A stretch of 8,485 nt of DNA from the NCBI GenBank assembly GCA_964390645.1, contig CAYMLL010000313.1, forward strand, positions 1 through 8,485, read 5' to 3'. Origin of the DNA: CAYMLL01 sp964390645. Its GTDB lineage: Bacteria > Planctomycetota > UBA8108. This document shows positions 1 to 6,469 of this stretch, one piece after another. A model generated the notes under the pieces. That model did no database searches and had not been told where the DNA came from. It was given only the letters and a program-made list of their open reading frames with translations. Position numbers and translations under genes: made by a program. The first letter of the stretch is position 1. Each line of letters begins with the position of its first letter.

Positions 1-1
1 C

Positions 2-475
2 GTGGGTGTGGTTCTTTCCCGCGTGCCTTTCGCGATCTTGGCAATCGTACTGGCCGGCGGGGGCATGGTGTGGGCCGCCGCGGCGGTGGGATCGATTCTC
101 GTGATTCACTTCATCGAGACGTCGATTCTCAATCCGAAGATCCTCGGAGACATGCTCCACCTCCACCCGGTGCTCGTTCTGGCGATCCTGGTGATCGGTG
201 AGCGCTTCTTCGGGGTCTGGGGCCTGCTGCTCGGAGTGCCGGTGATCGTCTACATCATCCGGTTCGTCATCTTCGAGGAGGGGATTCCTGGCTTCATCGA
301 GCCGTACCCCAGGCGCGGGGCGGTGGGGAGGAGCACCGTGGAAGCGGCCACGGTACCCGGTGTCGGGAGCGAATTCGTGACGTCTCCCGGGGCCGGATCG
401 GGCGCTTCCGGCGAGGACACGTCGGTGGTGGTCGAGCAGGTCGTGTCCTCCGCCGGGGAGTCCGCCGAGGGCTGA
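2..475 (+). CDS. AI-2E/PerM family transporter, C-terminal part (5' end outside window)
   Basis: Partial gene; the window opens inside it, so the GTG at position 2 is probably an internal codon. The visible 157 residues contain two hydrophobic stretches, about 10-37 and 56-91. Between and within them is the family signature: ETSILNPKILGD (39-50), then HPVLVLAILVIGERFFGVWG (55-74) and LLLGVP (75-80). This conserved block near the C-terminus is typical of PF01594 inner-membrane proteins. Members include TqsA, linked to autoinducer-2 export, and others linked to Na+/H+ antiport or of unknown substrate, so no transport substrate is claimed. The last 50 or so residues (about 105-157) form a Gly/Ser/Val/Glu-rich cytoplasmic-looking tail that is not part of the family core. 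The gene is followed by a 98-base gap and glgA on the same strand. The family call is firm; the function is not. Confidence 0.88.
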   Translation: MGVVLSRVPFAILAIVLAGGGMVWAAAAVGSILVIHFIETSILNPKILGDMLHLHPVLVLAILVIGERFFGVWGLLLGVPVIVYIIRFVIFEEGIPGFIEPYPRRGAVGRSTVEAATVPGVGSEFVTSPGAGSGASGEDTSVVVEQVVSSAGESAEG

Positions 476-573
476 TCGGATTCGTCAAAGGGACGGGCCT
501 CGGTTGCCGAAGACGCTGCAGGGGAACTTTTTCGGCTGTTCTCTCTTCTCCTGTCCGGAGTCCTGTCTCGATC

Positions 574-2055
574 ATGTCCACCTGTCCCCAGCACGTCGCG
601 TTCCTCACCGCGGAGATGGCTCCTCTCGTCAAGGTCGGCGGCCTTGCCGATGTCGCGGGCGCCTTGCCGTCGGCGCTGGCCTCGCGCGGCGTTCGTTGCG
701 ATGTCTTTCTTCCGGCGTACAGGTCGATCGATCGATCCGCTCACGCCGTGCGTCTCGTGCGCTCCGGTCTCCAGACGTGGGCTGGTCGGCCGTACGAGTT
801 CGACCTTCTCGAGACCACCCCTCCGGCCGCCGGCGTGCGCTGCTTTCTGATAGACGGTGGCGGGTTCTTCGATCGCGACGGGATCTACACCGACCCGGCG
901 ACGAAGGAGGACTACACCGACACCGCCGAGCGCTTCGCGTTCTTCACGCGCGCATCCCTCGATGCCTTGCGATGGATGGGCGAGCCTGTCGACGTCGTTC
1001 ACAGTCACGACCATCAGGTCGCGCTGGCGTCATTCTTCGTCAAGAGGCATTTTGCCGACGACCCGGTTCTCGGCAGCGCGTCGACGGTCTACACGCTCCA
1101 CAATCTCGGGTACCAGGGTGTCTACTCGCCGGGTGTTCTGGATCTCATGGGAGTCGCGGATGATGAGTTTTACCCCATGGGGCCTTTCGAGCATCACGCG
1201 CACGTGAACTGGATGAAGATCGGGATCTCGTTCGCGGACGAGGTCAGCACTGTGAGCCCGACCTATGCGCGCGAGATCTGCGAGGACGTCGTCCAGGGCG
1301 CGAGCCTCGACGGGCTCCTGTCGAGCCGGCGCGATCATCTCACGGGCATCCTGAACGGCGTCGACGTCGATGAGTGGAACCCGGCGACCGACGAGCACCT
1401 TCCGGTGTCCTACGACGTCAACCGTCTCGACGGCAAGCGTGAGTGCAAGCTCCGGCTCCTCCGGGAGTGCGGCCTTGACGCGACCGATGTCGACACGCCG
1501 CTGATCGGCATGATCACACGGCTGGTCGACCAGAAGGGCCTTGATCTCCTGGAGGAGGGACTTGACCGGCTGCTCGAAACCGGCGCCCGCTTCGTCGTCC
1601 TCGGCACGGGACTTCCGAAGTACGAGAGGCTCCTGGCACGTGCTGCCCGGGAGAACCCCGATCGTGTCGCGTCGCTGATCAAGTTCGACAACGGGCTCGC
1701 GCATCGCATCGAGGCAGGGTCGGACATGTTTCTGATGCCATCGCTCTACGAGCCCTGCGGGCTCAACCAGATGTACAGCCTCCGCTACGGCGCGATCCCG
1801 ATCGTCCGCTCGACCGGCGGGCTTGCGGACACGGTGGTGGACGTCGACGCGGATCCGGACGGTATCGGCTTCACCTTTGACGACTACACGGCCGACTCGC
1901 TCGTCGACGCCGTCCAGCGAGGAGTGAGGACGTTCGCGGATCGAGAACGCTGGCTCGGCATCATCTGTCGCGCGATGCGGCTCGATCTGTCGTGGAACGT
2001 GTCCGCCCAGCGCTACATCGAGCTCTATCGCAAGGCGGCGTTGACGCGAGCCTAG
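574..2055 (+). CDS. glgA: Glycogen (starch) synthase, ADP-glucose type
   Basis: Transfers glucose from ADP-glucose to the non-reducing end of an alpha-1,4-glucan in cytoplasmic glycogen synthesis (GT5, retaining, GT-B fold). The 493 residues are close to the usual 475-500. The N-terminal GT5 domain carries the KVGGLADV nucleotide-sugar loop (residues 20-27), a HSHDHQ motif (143-148; other members often have HAHDWH) and YTLHNLGYQG (173-182). The C-terminal GT-B half carries ITRLVDQKGLDLL (314-326, with Arg316 and Lys321) and YEPCGLNQMYSLRYG (392-406, with the catalytic-type Glu393), then STGGLADTV (413-421). All key residues are present. The ATG at 574 puts KVGGL at the normal distance from the N-terminus. 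Its Shine-Dalgarno is poor: GGAG at 557-560 lies 13 bases upstream. No glgB, glgC, glgP or glgX lies beside it in the window. Confidence 0.97.
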   Translation: MSTCPQHVAFLTAEMAPLVKVGGLADVAGALPSALASRGVRCDVFLPAYRSIDRSAHAVRLVRSGLQTWAGRPYEFDLLETTPPAAGVRCFLIDGGGFFDRDGIYTDPATKEDYTDTAERFAFFTRASLDALRWMGEPVDVVHSHDHQVALASFFVKRHFADDPVLGSASTVYTLHNLGYQGVYSPGVLDLMGVADDEFYPMGPFEHHAHVNWMKIGISFADEVSTVSPTYAREICEDVVQGASLDGLLSSRRDHLTGILNGVDVDEWNPATDEHLPVSYDVNRLDGKRECKLRLLRECGLDATDVDTPLIGMITRLVDQKGLDLLEEGLDRLLETGARFVVLGTGLPKYERLLARAARENPDRVASLIKFDNGLAHRIEAGSDMFLMPSLYEPCGLNQMYSLRYGAIPIVRSTGGLADTVVDVDADPDGIGFTFDDYTADSLVDAVQRGVRTFADRERWLGIICRAMRLDLSWNVSAQRYIELYRKAALTRA

Positions 2056-2247
2056 TTCGCATTTTTCGCCACGAAATCGGTGAGGAATCCGGACCAGCTG
2101 TCCGTCGAGGAGGTCGATCCCGCGCGGCAGGGGGGCTCGCCCTGGCGTCGAGTCGCCGGGCGGACGGGATCCCGGGGCATCGGAGTTGGATTTTCGCGGC
2201 GGAATCGTCGATGGTGGGCGTCTCCTCATTCGAAGGAGGTGTACGCC
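2056..2247. other. Intergenic region between glgA and the exported oxidoreductase cluster
   Basis: A 192-base gap, the longest in the window. The reading frame of the next gene stays open upstream to an ATG at 2080, but that extension is hydrophilic and Arg-rich and would bury a clear signal peptide, so it is treated as non-coding. I see no convincing terminator hairpin after glgA; the run TTTTT just downstream has no strong stem. A promoter for the four-gene cluster is expected here, but no -35/-10 pair could be assigned with confidence. Confidence 0.5.
2232..2240 (+). promoter_or_regulatory. Strong Shine-Dalgarno that fixes the oxidoreductase start
   Basis: GAAGGAGGT is a near-perfect complement of the 16S rRNA 3' end and lies 7 bases before the ATG at 2248. 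It supports this start over the in-frame ATG at 2080, and the protein then begins directly with a signal peptide. Confidence 0.85.
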
Positions 2248-3249
2248 ATGAAACATGGTCGACTCGCGACGTTGCTCGTCGCGCTGGTGGCGGTCCCGGA
2301 TGTTTCCCGCGCAGAGGATCGGCCGCTGCGGCTCGGCATCGTCGGTCTCGACACGTCGCACGTGATCGCGTTCACGTCGATGTTCAACGATACGGATCGC
2401 AAGGGCCACGTTCCGGGTGCTCGTGTCGTCGCGGCCTTCAAGGGCGGCAGCCCGGATGTCGAGGCCAGTGCCGGTCGCATCGAGCGATTCACGAAGGAGC
2501 TGGTGGACAGGTGGGGCGTCGAGCTGGTCGATGATATCCCGACGCTCTGCACGAAGGTCTATGGGGGGCGGCTCCAGAGTGTCGATGGTCGACCCCATCT
2601 CGAGAAGCTTCGACCGATTCTCGCCGCGAAGCGGCCGGTCTTCATCGACAAGCCGCTCTCGGGCAGCCTCCAGGGAGCGAAGGAGATCGCCCGGCTCGTG
2701 AAGGAGAGCGGCGTGCCGTGCTTCAGCTCGTCGTCGCTGCGGTTCTACGGCGGTATCGCGGAGCTCGAAAAGAGCCCCGAGGTGGGTGACATCCTGGGCT
2801 GCGAGGCCTACTCGCCATGCTCGATCGAGCCGCACCATCCGGATCTCTACTGGTATGGCGTTCACGGGGTCGAGATCCTCTTCACGCTCATGGGGCCGGG
2901 CTGCGTCGAGGTCACGCGTGTGTCGACGCAGGACTGCGACGTCGTAGTGGGGCGCTGGAACGATGGGCGCATCGGGACGTTCCGCGGCATTCGCAAGGGC
3001 AGAAGCACGTACGGCGCCACGGTCTACGGCTCGAAGGGCATCCGCACGAGCTCACCGGTCAAGGGCTCGGTCTATCGGCCCATGCTCGTGGAGATCGTCC
3101 GGTTCTTTCGCTCCGGTAAGCCGCCGGTGTCCATCGATGAGACGCTGGAGATGTTCGCGTTCATGAGCGCGGCCGATCTGAGCAAGAAGCGGGGCGGAGC
3201 GCCGGTGCGTCTTGCCGAAGTCCTGGATGACCGGAGGAGGAGCGAGTGA
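2248..3249 (+). CDS. Exported Gfo/Idh/MocA family oxidoreductase
   Basis: 333 residues, starting at ATG 2248 after a strong Shine-Dalgarno. Residues 1-22 look like a Sec-type signal peptide: MKHGR, a hydrophobic core LATLLVALVAV, and probable cleavage after SRA. There is no twin-arginine motif. The N-terminal Rossmann domain follows, with LRLGIVGLDTSHV (27-39). FIDKPLSGS (132-140) is the family's (E/D)KP motif; Lys135 is the likely nicotinamide-site lysine. SSSLRFYGG (161-169) comes next. In the C-terminal domain, HHPDLYWYGVHGVEIL (196-211) gives the Asp199/His206 pair expected in the active site. The family uses NAD(P) on sugars, inositols or related polyols; the substrate here is unknown. 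An odd hydrophilic patch (residues 105-110, YGGRLQ) sits where related proteins have a hydrophobic strand (see findings). The stop overlaps the next start by 4 bases (GTGA), so the genes are probably translationally coupled. Confidence 0.9.
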   Translation: MKHGRLATLLVALVAVPDVSRAEDRPLRLGIVGLDTSHVIAFTSMFNDTDRKGHVPGARVVAAFKGGSPDVEASAGRIERFTKELVDRWGVELVDDIPTLCTKVYGGRLQSVDGRPHLEKLRPILAAKRPVFIDKPLSGSLQGAKEIARLVKESGVPCFSSSSLRFYGGIAELEKSPEVGDILGCEAYSPCSIEPHHPDLYWYGVHGVEILFTLMGPGCVEVTRVSTQDCDVVVGRWNDGRIGTFRGIRKGRSTYGATVYGSKGIRTSSPVKGSVYRPMLVEIVRFFRSGKPPVSIDETLEMFAFMSAADLSKKRGGAPVRLAEVLDDRRRSE

Positions 3250-4697
3250 GAGGCGCCGTCGTACTGGGGGCGTGTGCCACGAGCCTGGCCCTGCTGTTCT
3301 CGTGTGCGACGTCGATGGACAGGTCCATGGAGAAAATCGAGCAGAGCTTCGAGACGGTCGAGAGCGGCCGGCTGCCGCCGGGATGGCGCGCCGTCCAGGG
3401 TGAGTGGGGCGTCCGTGACGGTCGGCTCGAGGCGGACGGTCAAGGCGTGCCCGCGATTCTCGAGTTCGCGTCCGGTGCGTGGAGCGACGTCGCTGTCGAG
3501 GTCGATGTGACCGTGCTCGCGGCGGACCCGGAAGGACTCTCGGCGTCGATTCTCTTCGGTGCCGAGGGACCCTTCGGTGTCGAGGGGGACGCGGCGCGTC
3601 ATCACGTCGCGAAGGTGCGCTCGGTCCGCGACGCACGGCGCGGGGTCGAGTACGGATGCCGGACTCCGGGCGATGGATACAGCGCGCGCTCTGCGGGGCC
3701 CACCGCGACCGGATTGGACGCGAGCGTGTCCAGGCGTCTGCGCCTCGTGACGTGTCGTGGGCGCGTGCAGATATCGATCGACGGCCGACTCGTCCTCGAC
3801 TCCCCGTTCGGCTACGACGTACGAGCCGGGGGCCTCGGGCTGCGGATCGCGAACGGTCGCGCGGCCTTCGACAGCCTCGAGGTTGTCCCGCTCCACGAGC
3901 CCGAGGTCGCACGACTCGCGGTGAGCTACGGCCCCATGCGCCGAGTGCTCAACATCGCTCATCGCGGGTCGTCGAGGTCGGCTCCCGAGAACACCCTCGT
4001 CGCCATTCGACGCGGCGTCGAGGAGGGGGCCGTCGGGGCGGAGTTCGACGTCTACCGGACCGCCGACGGCGAAATCGTCCTCATGCACGACAAGAGCCTC
4101 CTGAGGACGACGAACTTCCGCGACGTCATGCCGGATGCCGGGAGCTCCCTGGTGCACGATCAGTCGTTCGCCGATCTGCGCAAGCTCGACGCCGGCAGCT
4201 GGAAGGGCCCCGAGTTCCGGGGCGAGCCGATTCCGACGTTGAAGGAGACTCTCGAGTACCTTCGCGGTCGTGCGACGCCCGTCCTCGAGATCAAGCCCGG
4301 GGACATCGGCCGGGATGTCGCTCGCGTCGTCCGCGAGGCCGGGGCGGAGACGGAGGTCTTCGTGCAGAGCTTCTCCGCGCGGGCGATCCGGGAGTTTCGT
4401 GAGGAGCTGCCGACGGTGACCACGGGCTACATCACCGGCGCGATCGTCAGCGGCGATGCCGTCGCTCGCGCCCGCGAACACATCCGCATCGCGCGGGAGG
4501 CCGGCGCGAACGCGATCGTCTGTGACCACCGGCTTGTAGTACCGGAGTACGTCGAGGAGCTTCACCGTCGCGCGTTGAGTCTCTTCGTGTGGACCGTCGA
4601 CGACGTCCACGTGATGGAGTGCCTCGTGCGTCTGGGGGTCGACGGCATCATCACGAACGTTCCCGCACGGCTGACGGAGCTTCTCCAGGGCCTTTGA
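3246..4697 (+). CDS. Lipoprotein with jelly-roll domain fused to glycerophosphodiester phosphodiesterase
   Basis: 483 residues from GTG 3246, with GGAGGAGG at 3233-3240 five bases upstream and a GTGA overlap with the oxidoreductase stop. The N-terminus has a hydrophobic stretch ending LLFSC, so Cys20 is the probable lipidated residue; Phe at -2 makes the lipobox imperfect. Residues about 34-216 resemble a LamG/DUF1080-like concanavalin-type jelly roll: SFETVESGRLPPGW, GEWGVRDGRLEADG, RVQISIDGRLVLDS and GGLGLRIANG. Residues about 234-480 are a GDPD TIM barrel: NIAHRGSSRSAPENT (236-250), GAEFDVYRTADGE (264-276), VLMHDKSLLRTTN (278-290), VLEIK (346-350), VWTVDD (448-453) and GVDGIITNVP (464-473). 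His239, Glu266, Asp268, His281 and Glu348 match the usual catalytic and metal-binding set, so it looks active. GDPD enzymes hydrolyse glycerophosphodiesters to glycerol-3-phosphate and an alcohol. The jelly roll may bind carbohydrate or surface glycan (inference). Confidence 0.92.
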   Translation: MRGAVVLGACATSLALLFSCATSMDRSMEKIEQSFETVESGRLPPGWRAVQGEWGVRDGRLEADGQGVPAILEFASGAWSDVAVEVDVTVLAADPEGLSASILFGAEGPFGVEGDAARHHVAKVRSVRDARRGVEYGCRTPGDGYSARSAGPTATGLDASVSRRLRLVTCRGRVQISIDGRLVLDSPFGYDVRAGGLGLRIANGRAAFDSLEVVPLHEPEVARLAVSYGPMRRVLNIAHRGSSRSAPENTLVAIRRGVEEGAVGAEFDVYRTADGEIVLMHDKSLLRTTNFRDVMPDAGSSLVHDQSFADLRKLDAGSWKGPEFRGEPIPTLKETLEYLRGRATPVLEIKPGDIGRDVARVVREAGAETEVFVQSFSARAIREFREELPTVTTGYITGAIVSGDAVARAREHIRIAREAGANAIVCDHRLVVPEYVEELHRRALSLFVWTVDDVHVMECLVRLGVDGIITNVPARLTELLQGL

Positions 4698-4726
4698 AGG
4701 GATCCGGAAAGAGGGACTCGAGGACC

Positions 4727-5650
4727 ATGCGCGAAATCTCCATAGTGCCCATCGTTGCCATCCTGGCTTTCGGGTCCCTGCCGGCGCGTGCGCAGTCGGT
4801 GTCGATGCGCATCAGCGACGAAGGCATCGAGCTGCGCATCCCCGGGAAGGACCCTCGCTTCTTCAAGACGCTCGGCGAGCTCTCCTCGGCGCTGCCGGGT
4901 CTGCGGGGAGGCTTCGAGATCGAGGCGGCGCCGCCGCCCGCGCCGCCTCGCCAGGCGACGAAGCTCGATCCCACCCCGGACAGGGCGAAGGGACGCAAGA
5001 TCGACATCACTCCCGGCAAGATTCCGGCGCTGGAGATGCTGCGCTTCCTCGCCGACTACACGGGGCTGTCCGTCGTGCACGATTCGAAGGACCAGGCGCT
5101 CGCGACGATGGAGATCCCGGTGATCGCGGAGATTCACGGCGCGGACGACGTCATCGTCGAGGCGCACCTGGCAGCGAGCGGGGTGCTCCTCTCGCGACGC
5201 ATGCTGGCGAACGGCCAGCGGATCATCGAGGCACGGACCTCGTCGCGTCGAGCCGACGGCGGGGAGCCGAGGTCGCGGCCGGTCGTCGTCGTTGGCGCCG
5301 GCAAGGAGGCGCGGGCCGCTCGAGGCCGGCGCGTCGGGGAGTCGCAACGCGTGGGGAGGCCTGGCTCCGCGGAGGTGACCTTCGGCGAGATCCCGGACGT
5401 GGTCCGGGCACAGGTCGAGCTCGCGGAAGGAGAGGGAGTCCTGGTTCTCGACGCCGCGAAGGGAAGGCGGACGCGAACCGGCGTGCTGGGCGTCCTCCAG
5501 CGGTACGACATCGTCACGCGCATCGGGTCGCGTCCGGTGCGTTCGCCACGTGACCTTGTCGACGAGCTCGCGCGCCATCGTCGTGGCGAGGAGATCACGC
5601 TGCGTCTCCTGCGCAAGGGTGGGATGAAGATCCTGCTGGTCCGGCGGTGA
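4727..5650 (+). CDS. Exported protein with secretin-N-like and PDZ-like domains, unknown function
   Basis: 307 residues from ATG 4727, with GAGG at 4720-4723. Residues 1-22 look like a Sec signal peptide ending LPARA, so the product is probably periplasmic. A Pro/Ala-rich linker (about 67-78) precedes residues about 90-170, which resemble the short N-terminal domains of secretins and TonB-dependent transporters (STN/secretin-N): KIDITPGKIPALEMLRFLADYTGLSVVHD, then a beta-rich segment ending GQRIIEA. A second low-complexity Arg/Gly linker (about 173-215) leads to residues about 225-307, which look PDZ-like: GEGVLVLDAA, LQRYDIVTRIGSRPVRSPRDLVDELA, GEEITLRLLRKG. There is no secretin pore domain and no protease domain, so a scaffold or adaptor role is the most that can be inferred. 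The PDZ carboxylate loop (about 245-255, GRRTRTGVLGV) departs from the usual G-x-P-A-x-x-A-G pattern (see findings). Its stop overlaps the next gene by GTGA. Confidence 0.75.
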   Translation: MREISIVPIVAILAFGSLPARAQSVSMRISDEGIELRIPGKDPRFFKTLGELSSALPGLRGGFEIEAAPPPAPPRQATKLDPTPDRAKGRKIDITPGKIPALEMLRFLADYTGLSVVHDSKDQALATMEIPVIAEIHGADDVIVEAHLAASGVLLSRRMLANGQRIIEARTSSRRADGGEPRSRPVVVVGAGKEARAARGRRVGESQRVGRPGSAEVTFGEIPDVVRAQVELAEGEGVLVLDAAKGRRTRTGVLGVLQRYDIVTRIGSRPVRSPRDLVDELARHRRGEEITLRLLRKGGMKILLVRR

Positions 5651-6303
5651 GTGATCGAGCCCGCTTCCTCTACCTGCACGGATTCGCGTCGAGTCCGGGG
5701 TCGCGGAAGGCGTTGCGCTTTCGGGATGCCTTCGCGCGGCGGGACCGGGAGCTCGTGATCCCTGATCTCAACCCGTCGGACTTCCGCGACCTCACGGTCG
5801 GAGGCATGCTCGACGTCGCCGAGCGCGCCGTCCGCGACGGTCCGGACGGCCCGGTCGGCATCATCGGCTCGAGTCTCGGGGGCTACCTCGCCACCTTGCT
5901 GCTCTCGCGGCTGTCAGGTGCCTTCGGCGCGGTGCTGCTCGCTCCGGCCTTCGACTTGCGGACTCGCTGGTCGAGGCGGCTGGGGCCTGACGCGCTCGCG
6001 GCGTGGCAGCGCATCGACACGATCAGGATCTTCCACCACGGTCTCGACCGGGAGTGCTCGCTCGGCTACCGCTTCTACGAGGAGAGCGCGGCCTATCCGG
6101 CCTATCCCGATCCCGGAGGGGTTCCGCTGCTGATGTTCCACGGCCGGGCTGACGAGGTTGTTCCGCTCGAGGCTGTCGAGGAGTTCACGCGGCGGCAACC
6201 AGGGGCGCGCCTGAGGGTTGTCGAGGACGACCACTCTCTTCTCGATGCCGTCGACGGGATCGTCCGGGAGTCCGTGGAGTTCTTCGATGAGTGCCTGGGA
6301 TGA
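5647..6303 (+). CDS. YqiA-like alpha/beta hydrolase (UPF0227-type esterase)
   Basis: 218 residues from GTG 5647, overlapping the previous stop by GTGA. RFLYLHGFASSPGSRKA (6-22) is the opening typical of the YqiA/UPF0227 group and holds the oxyanion-hole HGF. GIIGSSLGGYLATLL (71-85) gives the nucleophile elbow with Ser76. FHGRADEVVPL (164-174) supplies Asp169, and EDDHSLLD (193-200) supplies His196, completing the Ser-Asp-His triad. No signal peptide or membrane segment is seen, so it is probably cytoplasmic, unlike the three genes before it. YqiA-type proteins hydrolyse short-chain acyl esters and thioesters in vitro, but their natural substrates are mostly unknown. It is the last gene of the tight cluster that starts at 2248. 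The fold and triad are secure; the substrate is not. Confidence 0.9.
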   Translation: MSDRARFLYLHGFASSPGSRKALRFRDAFARRDRELVIPDLNPSDFRDLTVGGMLDVAERAVRDGPDGPVGIIGSSLGGYLATLLLSRLSGAFGAVLLAPAFDLRTRWSRRLGPDALAAWQRIDTIRIFHHGLDRECSLGYRFYEESAAYPAYPDPGGVPLLMFHGRADEVVPLEAVEEFTRRQPGARLRVVEDDHSLLDAVDGIVRESVEFFDECLG

Positions 6304-6469
6304 TCGTTCGCGAGATCCTGCGGCAGGGCTCGTCGGGACGCGCGTTGATCCCGCATCCGCAAGACGTTTCAATAAGAGGCTGTTTCAAGACCCGCTCCGG
6401 CGGCCCGAGGCACGGATGGGGGCTTGAAGCAGCCTCCGAGTCTCCTGGATCGCATCCTAGGGGGAGAGC
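6304..6469. other. Intergenic region with inverted repeat and a possible gene remnant
   Basis: 166 bases between the hydrolase and the next lipoprotein gene. It contains the imperfect inverted repeat at 6376-6436. A 65-codon reading frame starts at an ATG (6300-6302) overlapping the hydrolase stop as ATGA and runs to 6497, past the start of the lipoprotein gene in a different frame. Its sequence (MIVREILRQGSSGRAL...) is not recognised. After about 25 codons it runs through the inverted repeat, so it is more likely a remnant or chance frame than a gene. Confidence 0.45.
6376..6436. repeat. Imperfect inverted repeat / stem-loop
   Basis: The left arm, 6376-6391 (GAGGCTGTTTCAAGAC), pairs with the right arm, 6421-6436 (GGCTTGAAGCAGCCTC). 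Fourteen of 16 positions match; one mismatch is a G-T wobble and one is A-G. The pairing extends two more bases inward, CC at 6392-6393 with GG at 6419-6420, leaving a GC-rich loop of about 25 bases. No U-run follows the right arm, so it does not look like a standard intrinsic terminator. It ends 33 bases before the start of the lipoprotein gene. It could be a 5' UTR hairpin, an attenuator or processing site, or the ends of a miniature insertion element. No target-site duplication flanks it. Confidence 0.7.

Noticed and set aside
724..736. Tandem TCGA/GATC palindromic run
   Set aside because: Short, in frame inside glgA, and encoding ordinary residues (SIDRS). GATC-rich sequence is common in this window.
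2080..2247. Upstream extension of the oxidoreductase from an ATG at 2080
   Set aside because: The extension is Arg-rich and unlike the family, and it would bury a signal peptide. The ATG at 2248 has a near-perfect Shine-Dalgarno.
1030..2865. Minus-strand open frame of 611 codons opposite glgA and the oxidoreductase
   Set aside because: Arg/Asp/Val-rich, low-complexity translation with no recognisable domain, lying antisense to two well-conserved genes. It is a typical high-GC shadow frame.
3072..4610. Minus-strand open frame of 512 codons opposite the GDPD gene
   Set aside because: Antisense to a gene with an intact catalytic motif set. The composition is charged and repetitive, with no domain or ribosome binding site.
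4562..5578. Minus-strand open frame of 338 codons opposite the PDZ-like gene
   Set aside because: Arg/Asp/His-rich translation without a domain. The plus-strand gene has a signal peptide, a ribosome binding site and operon-like overlaps.
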